DNA of 64,000 bases from contig NZ_CP072014.1 of assembly GCF_017603825.1 (NCBI RefSeq), positions 1,922,001 to 1,986,000 of the forward strand, written 5' to 3'. The notes beneath the pieces are model-generated. The model had not been told where the DNA came from and did no database searches. It saw only the letters and a list, made by a program, of their open reading frames with translations. The stretch's first letter is position 1. Every line of letters begins with the position of its first letter. Made by a program: the position numbers and the translations under genes. Shown one piece after another: positions 16,786 through 25,526 of the stretch. This DNA comes from Arthrobacter crystallopoietes. Lineage in GTDB: Bacteria > Actinomycetota > Actinomycetes > Actinomycetales > Micrococcaceae.

Positions 16786-18300
16786 ATGTCTGCCGAAATG
16801 ACGAAGCCCGCTGGGGAGGCCGGCATCGATGAAGATGCCGCGCACCTTGCCAGCCTTGGCTATTCGTACGATCAGCAATTCAAGCGTGAAATGACGTTCT
16901 GGGGCAACGTGTCTCTGGGCTTCACTTATTTGTCCCCCGTTGTCGGTATCTATTCGCTGTTCGCGGCTTCGTTGGGCATCGCCGGGCCGCCCATGTTCTG
17001 GTCGCTGATTATTGTCGGCGTCGGCCAGCTGCTGGTCGCCACAGTCTTCGGCGAAGTCGTTTCCAACTACCCGGTGGCCGGGGGCGTGTACCCCTGGTCC
17101 CGCCGGCTTTGGGGCCGCAAATGGGGCTGGATGAACGGCTGGGTGTACCTGTGCGCATTGCTGGCAACGATCGCCAGTGTTGCCTACGGCGCAGGGCCCT
17201 TCCTCAGCTCTCTGCTGGGCATGGAGAGCAGCGTCAACTCCGTGATCATGGCCGCCCTGGCCGTCATCCTGCTGGCCACCGTGCTGAATCTCGGCGGCAC
17301 CAAAGTCCTGAACAAGGTAGCCATGCTCGGCCTGCTCGCCGAACTCGGCGGCGCTCTGGTGGTCGGCATCTGGCTGATGGTAGCGGCCCGCGAACACGAT
17401 CTGGGCGTCCTGTTCCAGAGCTTCGGGGCAGGCGAAGGCAGCAACTACTTCATTGCCTTTGCGGCGGCCGGCCTCATCGGCATCTACCAGTACTACGGCT
17501 TCGAGGCCTGCGGCGACGTCGCCGAAGAGGTCCCGAACCCCGGGCGGACCATCCCCAAGGCCATGCGCATGACCATCTACATCGGCGGCTTCGCAGCGAT
17601 GTTCGTCTGCCTGTCCCTGATCCTTGCCGTCCCCGACTTCGGCGCAGTGATCAGCGGCACCGACGCCGATCCGGTCGGCAACGTACTGCTCTCGGCCTTC
17701 GGACCGGTCGGCTTCAAGGTAGTGCTCGCCGTCGTACTCATCTCCTTTGTCTCCTGCGTCCTGAGCCTGCAGGCTGCGTCCTCCCGCCTGGCTTACTCGA
17801 TGGCCCGGGACGGCATTCTTCCGGCCAGCAATCTGCTCAGCAAGTTCAGCGAATCCCGCCATGTTCCGCCGTATGCCCTGCTGCTGGCCGGCCTGGTCCC
17901 GGCGCTGATCGTGATCGGCTCCAAGGTCTCTGAGGATGCCCTGATCACCATCATTTCTTTCGCCGCTATGGGTATGTACATGGGCTTCCAGATGGTGGTG
18001 CTCGCCGCGCTGCGGGCACGGCTCAAAGGCTGGAAGCCGCGCGGTGCCTTCCAACTCGGCGCCTGGGGCACCCCGGTCTACGTCGCCGCACTGGCCTGGG
18101 GCGTGCTCGGCATGGTCAACATGGCCTGGCCGCGGACCCCGGAAGCCGGCTGGTTCTCCAACTACATCGTGCTGATCTCGGCGGTCGGCGTCGTCGTTAT
18201 TGGCCTGGTCTACATGGCGTGGAAGAAGCCCTACCTCAAGGGTGACGCACCCTTCGGGGACGCGGTCCCCTCCGCGCCGGCACATTCCCTCAAGCCCTGA
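16786..18300 (+). CDS. APC-superfamily amino acid/amine permease
   Basis: I use ATG 16786 (504 residues), eight bases after AAGAAGGAG; the longer frame to 16609 lacks a start signal. About twelve hydrophobic segments are seen, with the APC features FTYLSPVVGIYSLFA in helix 1, ATVFGEVVSNYPVAGGVYPWSRRLWG in the second and third segments, and GFEACGDVAEEVPNPGRTIPKAM in the middle loop. Members import amino acids, GABA, polyamines or other amines with protons. As first gene of the P450/gamma-glutamylation operon it probably imports the amine substrate. Confidence 0.92.
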   Translation: MSAEMTKPAGEAGIDEDAAHLASLGYSYDQQFKREMTFWGNVSLGFTYLSPVVGIYSLFAASLGIAGPPMFWSLIIVGVGQLLVATVFGEVVSNYPVAGGVYPWSRRLWGRKWGWMNGWVYLCALLATIASVAYGAGPFLSSLLGMESSVNSVIMAALAVILLATVLNLGGTKVLNKVAMLGLLAELGGALVVGIWLMVAAREHDLGVLFQSFGAGEGSNYFIAFAAAGLIGIYQYYGFEACGDVAEEVPNPGRTIPKAMRMTIYIGGFAAMFVCLSLILAVPDFGAVISGTDADPVGNVLLSAFGPVGFKVVLAVVLISFVSCVLSLQAASSRLAYSMARDGILPASNLLSKFSESRHVPPYALLLAGLVPALIVIGSKVSEDALITIISFAAMGMYMGFQMVVLAALRARLKGWKPRGAFQLGAWGTPVYVAALAWGVLGMVNMAWPRTPEAGWFSNYIVLISAVGVVVIGLVYMAWKKPYLKGDAPFGDAVPSAPAHSLKP

Positions 18301-18355
18301 CGCGGTTGCCGCGCCCTTCAGTTCCATCAGCAAAGAAAGAAACAGGTTCCACATC

Positions 18356-19555
18356 ATGAGTACGCCTACCGTCCAGGTTCCCTACCTGAACATCTCGGAT
18401 CCATCGTTTGCCATGCAGTCCGAAGAACTGCGCGCAGCCCGGGAGCAGAGCTGGTACGCACGGACCAATTACGGCATCGCCGTGCTGCGGTATGACGAGG
18501 TCAGCAAGCTGCTCAAGAGCCCCAAGCTCTCGCAGGGCAGCGCCAAGTGGCCGGCGCACAACGGCGTCCACGGCGGGCTTTTCTTCGACTGGTGGACCAA
18601 GAACCTGTTGGTACTGGAGGGCGAGGACCACCACCGGATCCGGCGCCTGCTCAACCCGGCCTTCTCGCCGCGGCTGATCGAGGACCTGGTGCCGCGCTTC
18701 CAGGCCCTGGCAAACGAGCTGATCGACGCCTTCATCGACAAGGGCGAATGCGAGTTCATCCGCGACTTCGCCGAACCGTACGCCACGCGGGTGCTGACCA
18801 TCCTGCTGGGCATTCCGGAAAGCGAATGGCCGACGATTGCCAGGCTGGCCTCCACCGTAGGACTGGCACTGGGCGTGACCTTCAAGCAAGACCTGGAAAA
18901 GGTGGACGCCGCCGTCGCCGAGCTCTACGAATACGCCGAGGAGCTGATCAAGGACCGCCAGGCCAACCCAGGCGAGGACTTCGTCAGCCGCCTGGTACTG
19001 GCCAACCGCGACGGCGACCGGCTCAGCGACGAGGAGCTGCGCAACGCACTGGTGCTGCTGATCTTCGGCGGCATGGACACCACGCGCAACCAGCTGGGAC
19101 TGGCCATGCAGTCATTCATGCACAACCCGGAGCAGTGGGAGCTGCTGGCTGAACGTCCGGATCTGGGCGGCAAGGCGGTAGAGGAAGTCATGCGGATCAA
19201 CCCCACGGTCACCTGGGTGACACGGGAAGCAGTCGAGGACTTCACCTACCAGGACCTCTTCATTGAAAAGGGCACCACCGTCCACCTGTTCACGCAGTCC
19301 TCGGGCACCGACCCGAAGGCTTTCCCGAATCCGGAGATGGACCTGCTCGGCGAGCACGCTCCGCACTATGGATTCGGCGGCGGCGTTCACCACTGCCTGG
19401 GGCACTTCGTGGCCCGCGCGGACATGAGCGAGGCGTTGCCGCTGCTGGCCAGCCGCATTGCCCAGCCGCACCTGACCGGCGGGGACGAATGGCTGCCTGA
19501 CTCAGGCAACACCGGTCCGATCCGCCTGCCCATCGGCTTCACCAAACGGTCCTAG
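18356..19555 (+). CDS. Cytochrome P450
   Basis: A 399-residue soluble bacterial P450 from ATG 18356. The heme loop YGFGGGVHHCLGH gives the axial thiolate C347; the I-helix oxygen-binding motif is GGMDTT (238-243); the K-helix ExxR is E277-R280. It inserts oxygen using electrons from the ferredoxin and reductase encoded just downstream. Together with the glutamine-synthetase-like gene, the set resembles the mycobacterial morpholine/piperidine/pyrrolidine clusters, where CYP151 opens cyclic amines. I cannot verify CYP151 membership by eye, so an amine N-dealkylation or alpha-hydroxylation role is inference. Confidence 0.93.
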   Translation: MSTPTVQVPYLNISDPSFAMQSEELRAAREQSWYARTNYGIAVLRYDEVSKLLKSPKLSQGSAKWPAHNGVHGGLFFDWWTKNLLVLEGEDHHRIRRLLNPAFSPRLIEDLVPRFQALANELIDAFIDKGECEFIRDFAEPYATRVLTILLGIPESEWPTIARLASTVGLALGVTFKQDLEKVDAAVAELYEYAEELIKDRQANPGEDFVSRLVLANRDGDRLSDEELRNALVLLIFGGMDTTRNQLGLAMQSFMHNPEQWELLAERPDLGGKAVEEVMRINPTVTWVTREAVEDFTYQDLFIEKGTTVHLFTQSSGTDPKAFPNPEMDLLGEHAPHYGFGGGVHHCLGHFVARADMSEALPLLASRIAQPHLTGGDEWLPDSGNTGPIRLPIGFTKRS

Positions 19556-19597
19556 CGGCCCTGGAAACTTGCAGACATTTTAGGAAGGACAAAACTG

Positions 19598-19789
19598 ATG
19601 AAGACCATCGACGTAGACCGCAGCCTCTGCGACAACCACGGCCAGTGCGCCATCGCCGCGCCGGATGTGTTCCGGATGAATGCCGACGGCGAGCTTGAGT
19701 ACGAGGCAACTTTCGACGACGGACTGCTGGACGAGGTGGAGGAAGCCATCGACGTCTGCCCGGTCCAGGCCATCTTCCTCAAGGACTGA
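19598..19789 (+). CDS. 3Fe-4S ferredoxin for the P450
   Basis: A 63-residue ferredoxin behind AGGAAGGA. The cluster ligands are C11, C17 and C54 (CDNHGQC and CPVQ); the position of a fourth cysteine is H14, the pattern of actinobacterial 3Fe-4S ferredoxins that serve P450s. Many Asp and Glu residues give the expected acidic docking surface. It lies 42 bp after the P450 and one base before the reductase, so the three form a class I electron chain from NAD(P)H to P450. Confidence 0.94.
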   Translation: MKTIDVDRSLCDNHGQCAIAAPDVFRMNADGELEYEATFDDGLLDEVEEAIDVCPVQAIFLKD

Positions 19790-19790
19790 C

Positions 19791-21044
19791 ATGAGCCGCA
19801 GAATTGTCATCGCAGGAGCCTCGATGGGAGGACTGCGCGCCGCCGAACAGCTGCGCGCGGCCGGCTGGGAGGAAGAGATCGTCGTCGTTGGCGATGAGAT
19901 CCACCCGCCCTATAACCGGCCCCCGCTGTCCAAGGACCTGCTCGCCGCGCCCGGTTCCCGAGAGGAAGCGCTTGCCGCGGTACAGCTTCGGCAACGCCGC
20001 ACGGCCACCGATATCCAATGGCGGTTCGGATCCGCGGTTGTCGCGGCGGACCTGGCGGCGCGCACGCTGACGCTGGGTACCAGGGAAGAGTTAGCCTACG
20101 ACGGGCTGGTGATTGCCACGGGCCTGCGCCCGCGGCGGGTGCCGGTTCCCGGACCCACCGCCGGCCGCCATGTGATCCGCCGTCTCGAGGACACTATGGC
20201 CCTGCATGGCGAGCTCAAGCCCAAAACCAGGGTGGTGGTGATCGGCGCCGGTTTCATCGGCTGTGAGGCTGCCGCGACCGCGGCCGGTCTGGGCTGCCAG
20301 GTCACGCTCATTGAGGGGACCGGTGGCCCGATGGAACGCCCGCTCGGTCACGAGCTGAGCGCCGGCATCCGCACCTTCCTGCAGGCGCACGGCATTGATT
20401 GTGTGGCCGGCAAACGGGTCACCGAGTTCCTCGACATGTCCGGCACCCACACGGAAGGAGCCGGGCGCTGTGCAGGTGTCCGGCTCGAGGACGGTACGGA
20501 AGTAGCCGCCGACGTCGTTATTGAGGCCGTCGGCTCGCTGCCGAACGTCGAGTGGCTGGCGGGAAACGGGCTGGACCTCAGCGACGGCGTGCTCTGCAAC
20601 GAACACCTCCAGGTGCTCGGAGCGGAACACGTGGTTGCGGTGGGCGACGTAGCCCGTTACCCGGACCGCCGAGCCGGGGGACCTGCCCGCCGCGTCGAGC
20701 ATTGGGCCACTCCCGCCGATACGGCCAAAATCGCCGCGCCGGCACTGGTGGCGGCCCTCCAGGGCGACGTTGTTCCGGAGCCGGCGGCACCGTTGCCGTC
20801 GTTCTGGTCCGACATCTTCAAGACCCGGATCCAAGGGGTGGGCAGCCCCGCCCTGGCCGACACCATCGAGGTTCTCGAAGGCGACCCTTCCCGCCCCTGG
20901 GAGGGAACCGCCGTGGCTTACTACCGCGACGGCCGGTTGATCGGCGCGGTGACCGCCGCCCTGCCGGCTGACCGCCAACTGCACTACCGCAAGCTCGTGA
21001 ACGAATCCGGCATCCACGCCGGCGCCGACCTGGCTGCCGTCTGA
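19791..21044 (+). CDS. NAD(P)H-dependent FAD ferredoxin reductase
   Basis: A 417-residue rubredoxin/putidaredoxin reductase-type flavoprotein, starting one base after the ferredoxin stop. The FAD loop is GASMGGLRAAEQL at the N-terminus, PPYNRPPLSKDLL follows, the NAD(P)H loop is VVVIGAGFIGCEAAATAAGLG near 150, and VGDVARYP holds the conserved aspartate of the second FAD motif. The C-terminal domain has SFWSDIF and IQGVG as in oxygenase-coupled reductases. It passes electrons from NAD(P)H to the ferredoxin. Confidence 0.93.
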   Translation: MSRRIVIAGASMGGLRAAEQLRAAGWEEEIVVVGDEIHPPYNRPPLSKDLLAAPGSREEALAAVQLRQRRTATDIQWRFGSAVVAADLAARTLTLGTREELAYDGLVIATGLRPRRVPVPGPTAGRHVIRRLEDTMALHGELKPKTRVVVIGAGFIGCEAAATAAGLGCQVTLIEGTGGPMERPLGHELSAGIRTFLQAHGIDCVAGKRVTEFLDMSGTHTEGAGRCAGVRLEDGTEVAADVVIEAVGSLPNVEWLAGNGLDLSDGVLCNEHLQVLGAEHVVAVGDVARYPDRRAGGPARRVEHWATPADTAKIAAPALVAALQGDVVPEPAAPLPSFWSDIFKTRIQGVGSPALADTIEVLEGDPSRPWEGTAVAYYRDGRLIGAVTAALPADRQLHYRKLVNESGIHAGADLAAV

Positions 21045-21078
21045 CCGGCTTCGCCCACTGACGAGAGAGAAGACCATC

Positions 21079-22512
21079 ATGACACTCACCCCCGTGCGGC
21101 CCGACCTGGCCGCCATCGACCTGCAGCAATCGCTCAATGACCGCGGCGCCTTCGCACGGCACCAGGAGCGCAACCTGCGTCCCGAAACCGTGCGCGAGCT
21201 CGGCCGCAAGATCGAGGAGGCCGGCGTCGAGTACGTGTACTACGCACTGCCGACCATCGGCTCCCGCATGGTGGCCAAAATGGTCCCGGCCAACCACTTC
21301 AAGCGCAACCTGGAAAAGGGCATTTGCTTCCACCGGACGGCGCTGTCCGACCTGCAGAATGACCGCCACGGCAACCTGATCGGCGGCGGCATCGAGGCGC
21401 GCGAGTTCTGGGCGCTGCCGGAGCCGGATACGTTCGTGGTGCTGCCATGGGACACGTCCGTGGCGCGGATTTTCTGCACGGCCTACGAGCCCCCGCACCT
21501 GCCGGAGGTCGGCGGCCGCGTGCTGCCGATCGACACCCGCTCGCTGCTGATCCGCTCGCACGAAGCCTTCACCGCCCGCACAGGCTTTGAGGTCCGCTCC
21601 GGGACCGAACCCGAGATGACCTGGGAGGGCCCCGGTCTCGAGGTGGTCAAGAAGCCCGGCACCAGCCCGGCCTACCAGGTGGAGAACCTGGAGCGCATGC
21701 GTCCGATCTACAAGAAGCTGGTCACCTACGCCAAGGCCATGGGCTTGGACATGATTGAGGGCGACTACGAAGACGACGGGCAGCTCGAGCTCAATTGGAT
21801 GTACGACCGGGTGGAAAACACCGCCGACCGGCTGGTCACCTACCGCCAGATCTGCAAGCAGGTTGCCCGCGAGTTCGGCGTCACCGCCAGCTTCATGCCC
21901 AAGCCCTACAACGGCCAGATGGGCAACGGTTGCCACCACAACCTGAGCCTTTGGGACGGCGACACCAACGTGATCGAAGATGACGGCAGGGTGGAACTGC
22001 ACGTTTCCGAGACGGCTAAGCACGCCATCGGCGGCCTGCTCACGCACGCCCCCGGTTCGATGGCGGTCATGGCCAGCACCGTGAACTCCTACAAGCGGTT
22101 CTGGGACGCAGGCCAGTTCGCTCCCAGCACGGCGAACTGGGGCCTGGACAGCCGCGGCTGCCTGGTGCGCATCTCCTCCAATGGCCGGATGGAGTACCGG
22201 GTACCGGACGCGGCAGTAAATCCGTACCTGTCCCATACGCTGCTTATCGCCGCCATGGAGGACGGTCTGAACCGCCGGCTGGATCCGGGGATGCCCGACG
22301 ACGGCGGTGCGGACGTTCCGGCCCTCGGCGGCCAGCTGCCGCTCACCCTGGGCGACGCAATCGACGCCTTCGTCTCGGATACCTACCTCACCTCGGCGCT
22401 GCCGGCGGACCTGGTATCGATCTACACCCAGCTAAAGCAGGAGGAGTGGGCCCGCTACTGCGGCGCCATCACCGAATGGGACCGCGAGATGTACTGGGAG
22501 ACCATTCCGTGA
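21079..22512 (+). CDS. Glutamine-synthetase-like gamma-glutamyl-amine ligase
   Basis: A 477-residue protein of the glutamine synthetase family. The N-terminal beta-grasp part contains ALPTIGSRMVAKMVPANHF; the catalytic domain shows FMPKPYNGQMGNGCHHNLSLW (ATP and metal/glutamate loop), LTHAPGSMAVMASTVNSYKRF and NGRMEYRVPDAAVNPYL. True nitrogen-assimilating enzymes end differently, and the neighbours are amine catabolic, so an ATP-dependent glutamate-amine ligase (PuuA or IpuC style) is likely. A glutamine-synthetase-like gene also accompanies the P450 in mycobacterial morpholine/piperidine clusters. Substrate unproven. Confidence 0.88.
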   Translation: MTLTPVRPDLAAIDLQQSLNDRGAFARHQERNLRPETVRELGRKIEEAGVEYVYYALPTIGSRMVAKMVPANHFKRNLEKGICFHRTALSDLQNDRHGNLIGGGIEAREFWALPEPDTFVVLPWDTSVARIFCTAYEPPHLPEVGGRVLPIDTRSLLIRSHEAFTARTGFEVRSGTEPEMTWEGPGLEVVKKPGTSPAYQVENLERMRPIYKKLVTYAKAMGLDMIEGDYEDDGQLELNWMYDRVENTADRLVTYRQICKQVAREFGVTASFMPKPYNGQMGNGCHHNLSLWDGDTNVIEDDGRVELHVSETAKHAIGGLLTHAPGSMAVMASTVNSYKRFWDAGQFAPSTANWGLDSRGCLVRISSNGRMEYRVPDAAVNPYLSHTLLIAAMEDGLNRRLDPGMPDDGGADVPALGGQLPLTLGDAIDAFVSDTYLTSALPADLVSIYTQLKQEEWARYCGAITEWDREMYWETIP

Positions 22513-23237
22513 GCCATGTTGAGACTGTTTCGGCAGGCGTCCTCCGCCTGGCCTGCATCGACTCCGAGGCGCCGCCGCTGTTCAACCTGGTTGACGACGC
22601 CGGCAACCGCCGCGGGTACGAACCGGAGGCGGCCGAACTGGTCGCCTCCGTGCTCGGCCTGCGCATCGAATGGGCCTACCTCGACTGGGACGACATGCTG
22701 CCCGCTGTCCGTGACCACCGCGTGGATGCGGTTTGGTGCGGCCAGGGCATCATTCCGGAACGCCAGGCCGTGGTGAACTTTACCGACCCGTACGCTGTGT
22801 TCGACGAGACCGTGCTGGTGCGCAAAGGCGATCCGGCCCGTTCGCCGGCTGACCTCGCGGGCTACAAGGTGGCGGCCATCGAAGGCAGCGCCAACATGAA
22901 ACTGGCCGTCACCTTCGAGGGAGCCGAACCGGTTGCCTTCACCGGCGCGGACGTCTTCGGCGACATGCTGGCGGCTCTGCGCAACGGTGAGGTGGATGCC
23001 ATGGTGGACGACGACGTCGTAACCGTGCCGCTGGGTGAAGACCCGGCGTACGATGTCGCTTTTACCCACCCCACAGGTAACCGGTGGGGGATCGGCGTGG
23101 CCAAGGACAACCCCTTCCTGCTGGCCGAACTCAACACGGCACTGGCAACGGTAGTGGCAGACGGGCGGCTGGAGCGGATCTGGACCAAGTGGATGCCGCA
23201 CCTGCCGTACGCGCTGGCTGCGGAGGTGGCTGTATGA
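22509..23237 (+). CDS. Family 3 solute-binding-domain protein lacking a signal peptide
   Basis: From GTG 22509 (GTGA overlap with the ligase stop) this is 242 residues. It is one periplasmic-binding-protein type 2 domain of family 3: LRLACIDSEAPPLFNLVDD, the Arg-Gly-Tyr-Glu-Pro-Glu block, GIIPERQAVVNFTDPY and GNRWGIGVAKDNP. Usual members are lipoproteins feeding ABC importers, but the domain begins within ten residues of the start, with no signal peptide or lipobox, and no ABC permease or ATPase is nearby. It should be cytoplasmic. It might be a binding chaperone or sensor for the amino acid substrate, or an enzyme such as the cyclohexadienyl dehydratase-type members. Function unknown. Confidence 0.8.
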   Translation: MSHVETVSAGVLRLACIDSEAPPLFNLVDDAGNRRGYEPEAAELVASVLGLRIEWAYLDWDDMLPAVRDHRVDAVWCGQGIIPERQAVVNFTDPYAVFDETVLVRKGDPARSPADLAGYKVAAIEGSANMKLAVTFEGAEPVAFTGADVFGDMLAALRNGEVDAMVDDDVVTVPLGEDPAYDVAFTHPTGNRWGIGVAKDNPFLLAELNTALATVVADGRLERIWTKWMPHLPYALAAEVAV

Positions 23238-23968
23238 GCCGCCCCTTGATCGGCGTTCCGGGCATGTGGTCCAACTCCGTCCACGGCCTGCGCTTCGATG
23301 GCGTTGCCGTGGCCGCCAAGGTGCTGCGCTGCATCGTTGCTGCCGGCGGGGAACCGGTCATCATGTTCCCGGGAAGCGGTGACAGCGCCGCCGAGCAGGT
23401 AGCCCGTTTCGACGGCGTGCTGCTTCCCGGCGGCGCCGACGTGGCGCCCGAACTCTATGGAGCAGAACCGGACGAACATTACTGGCCCACCGACTACTCA
23501 GGCCAGGACGCTTATGAATCGGCCATTATGGCCGCCTGCATCGAAGCGGGAGTGCCGTTACTGGCGATCTGCCGCGGCCTGCAGCTGCTCAACGTATCCC
23601 GGGGCGGGACCCTGCTGCAGCATCTGGAACCGGGTACCGTCCAGCACAAGGATGCGATCCACCCGGTCACCGTCTCGACAGACTCCCTGCTGGCAACAGT
23701 GGTCGGATCCGGACGGGTGGATGTTTCCTCGTACCATCATCAGGCCGTTGGTGTGCTCGGTGAGGGCTTGCAGGTCACGGCGGCCGCAGCGGACGGCGTG
23801 GTGGAAGCGCTTGAAGTGCCGGGAGCTTCAATGCTCGCCGTCCAGTGGCACCCGGAAGACACCGCAGAGACCAATCCCGCCGACCATGCGCTGTTCGTCT
23901 GGGTTGTCGATGCGGCCAGGCAGCGCCGTGACAAGGCTGCCGCTACGGCACTGGCAGGCGCCCGGTGA
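23234..23968 (+). CDS. PuuD-like gamma-glutamyl-amine hydrolase (class I GATase fold), first copy
   Basis: A 244-residue peptidase C26-type protein, ATGA-overlapping the upstream gene. The triad is C113 in LLAICRGLQLLNV, H206 and E208 in QWHPED. GVLLPGGADVAPELYG is the family-typical N-terminal block, and SSYHHQAVG is present. In the Puu pathway the enzyme removes glutamate from 4-(gamma-glutamylamino)butanoate. Here it should release the amino acid made from the gamma-glutamylated amine. A second copy follows at once. Confidence 0.9.
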   Translation: MSRPLIGVPGMWSNSVHGLRFDGVAVAAKVLRCIVAAGGEPVIMFPGSGDSAAEQVARFDGVLLPGGADVAPELYGAEPDEHYWPTDYSGQDAYESAIMAACIEAGVPLLAICRGLQLLNVSRGGTLLQHLEPGTVQHKDAIHPVTVSTDSLLATVVGSGRVDVSSYHHQAVGVLGEGLQVTAAAADGVVEALEVPGASMLAVQWHPEDTAETNPADHALFVWVVDAARQRRDKAAATALAGAR

Positions 23969-24792
23969 GCGGGCTGCGGGTCAACCCCGCGGATGTAGTT
24001 CCCGCCGGCTTCGGCGGCCTGCCAGCGGATGCGCCGCGCGTCGCCGTCGTTGTTTCACTAGCGTTCCCCGGGATGACCCAGCAGACGCTGGAGTTGATGG
24101 AGCGGTTTACGCGTGTCGCGTTTGAAACACTGTTGGCGGCCGGTGCGCGGGCCGAACTCGTGGACAGCGCGGCGGAACAACTGACTCCCGAAGCAGAGCT
24201 GGCCAAGTACGACGGAGTTCTCTTTCTGGGCGGCGGTGACGTGGATGCGTCGCTGTATGGCCACACCGGGCCGGTACCGAACTCGTACGGAGTCGATCTG
24301 CGGGCGGATCAGTACTGTGTGGAACTGATCCGCGGTGTGCTGGAGCGGGACCAGCCGTTGCTCGCCATCTGCCGGGGGTCACAGCTGCTCAACGTAGCCT
24401 GTGGCGGCACACTGATCCCTGATCTGGATCCATGGCATCTGCACCGCGGGGCGCCGGGACAGCCGATGTTCCTGGACGAGAAGGTGAACCTGGCTCCCGG
24501 CTCGAAGGTGGCGGCCATCCTTGGCCGTCCTACGGTCACCGTGCGCTCGGGGCATCATCAGGCGGTGGGAACCGTGGCAGCTGAATTGAGAGTTGCCGCT
24601 CTGGCGCAGGACGGTGTGGTTGAAGGTACGGAGCATCCGGGGAAGACCTGGGTGGTCGGCGTGCAATGGCATCCGGAGGACTCGGACGGGGACGCGAATG
24701 ATCGGTCCCTGTTGTTCGAAGAGTTCGTGCGCCAGAGCAGGCTGAATCCGGCCGCTGCGCCGGGCAGGACGCAGGAGCCGGCCAACGCCTGA
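23965..24792 (+). CDS. PuuD-like gamma-glutamyl-amine hydrolase, second copy
   Basis: A 275-residue paralogue from GTG 23965, GTGA-overlapping the first copy. Triad candidates are C136 in LLAICRGSQLLNV, H236 and E238 in QWHPEDS; GVLFLGGGDVDASLYG and RSGHHQAVG match the first copy. Its N-terminus carries about 25 extra residues before the fold begins. The two copies differ widely, so they probably cut different gamma-glutamyl intermediates or form a heteromer; this is inference. It is the last gene of the plus-strand operon and ends at a strong bidirectional stem-loop. Confidence 0.9.
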   Translation: MSGLRVNPADVVPAGFGGLPADAPRVAVVVSLAFPGMTQQTLELMERFTRVAFETLLAAGARAELVDSAAEQLTPEAELAKYDGVLFLGGGDVDASLYGHTGPVPNSYGVDLRADQYCVELIRGVLERDQPLLAICRGSQLLNVACGGTLIPDLDPWHLHRGAPGQPMFLDEKVNLAPGSKVAAILGRPTVTVRSGHHQAVGTVAAELRVAALAQDGVVEGTEHPGKTWVVGVQWHPEDSDGDANDRSLLFEEFVRQSRLNPAAAPGRTQEPANA

Positions 24793-24793
24793 T

Positions 24794-24833
24794 CAGTTGA
24801 TCTGCGCGGTCATCCGGCCGCGCAGATCAACTG
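24794..24833. terminator. Bidirectional stem-loop between convergent operons
   Basis: A perfect 16-bp inverted repeat (CAGTTGATCTGCGCGG at 24794-24809, complement at 24818-24833) with an 8-nt loop lies between the PuuD-like gene and the convergent cache gene. The loop contains the stop codon of the cache gene (24810-24812), so the right arm is coding sequence. Confidence 0.75.
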
Positions 24834-25526
24834 CAGGTTCAGGTTGGGGACGTTCAGCGGTATGAAGCAGAATCCCTCGGGCGCTGCCTTGATCCGTTCC
24901 CCCACGATGAAACGTCCGGAGTTGCCCAGGATCACGCGGTTCTGGCCATTCAGGATGGCGGCATCTCCAGGAATCCGGCGGATGATCGGGATGAACTTGT
25001 TTTCGATGTCGCGGATCCGGATGTCGCAGCCGGTTACACCGATGAAGGTTCCATGGACATAGGTCGGCACGGTACAGGTCATGATGTATTCGTCGAAACC
25101 GAGATAGTCCACATAGGGTCCCGCAATGGATTGCCGGCCGGTTTTGGCCGCGATGGAAAACCAGGGGAGCTGCTCGTAGTCGTAAAACCGTTCGCCCTCG
25201 GGAGCTAAATCAAAATCCAGCTTTTCGATATTCCCGGAATCAGTTCTGAACCACCATTCCAATACTCCCTCCGCGTCTTTGATTGCGGAGATTGAGAAGA
25301 TTACTCCAGCGCCGACAACAATGTCGTGGGAATTGAGGAATGCGGTAGATATTTTGCGTAATCCGGTAATGTCTTTCGGCGATATTTTTATGCCTGAGGG
25401 AATTCTTGCTTCGAGCTGTTTTTCCACCGTGTGAGCGGCGTCGTATAGGTCCTGGTACAGCTCATTGAGCCATGCCTCGATGGCCGTCGCACTGCTGATG
25501 GCGCGGGGTGAGGCGGGCGCGGTCAT
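24810..25526 (-). CDS. Soluble cache (PDC sensor) domain protein
   Basis: A 238-residue protein. After a helical stretch (about 15-50) comes a single cache-type ligand-binding fold: WFRTD, FYDYEQLPWFSIAAKTGRQSIAGPYVDYLGFDEYIMTCTVPTY and IGVTGCDIRIRDIE are typical PDC sensor motifs. Cache domains normally sit outside the membrane in receptors, but no signal peptide or membrane segment is present. Its ATG overlaps the gntR stop (ATGA), so the two are translated together. It may sense the amine or an intermediate on behalf of the regulator; this is inference. Confidence 0.8.
   Translation of the reverse strand: MTAPASPRAISSATAIEAWLNELYQDLYDAAHTVEKQLEARIPSGIKISPKDITGLRKISTAFLNSHDIVVGAGVIFSISAIKDAEGVLEWWFRTDSGNIEKLDFDLAPEGERFYDYEQLPWFSIAAKTGRQSIAGPYVDYLGFDEYIMTCTVPTYVHGTFIGVTGCDIRIRDIENKFIPIIRRIPGDAAILNGQNRVILGNSGRFIVGERIKAAPEGFCFIPLNVPNLNLQLICAAG

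Noticed and set aside
20818-22236. A 472-codon minus-strand frame opposite the ligase gene
   Set aside because: Antisense shadow of the reductase and glutamine-synthetase-like genes, with no start signal.
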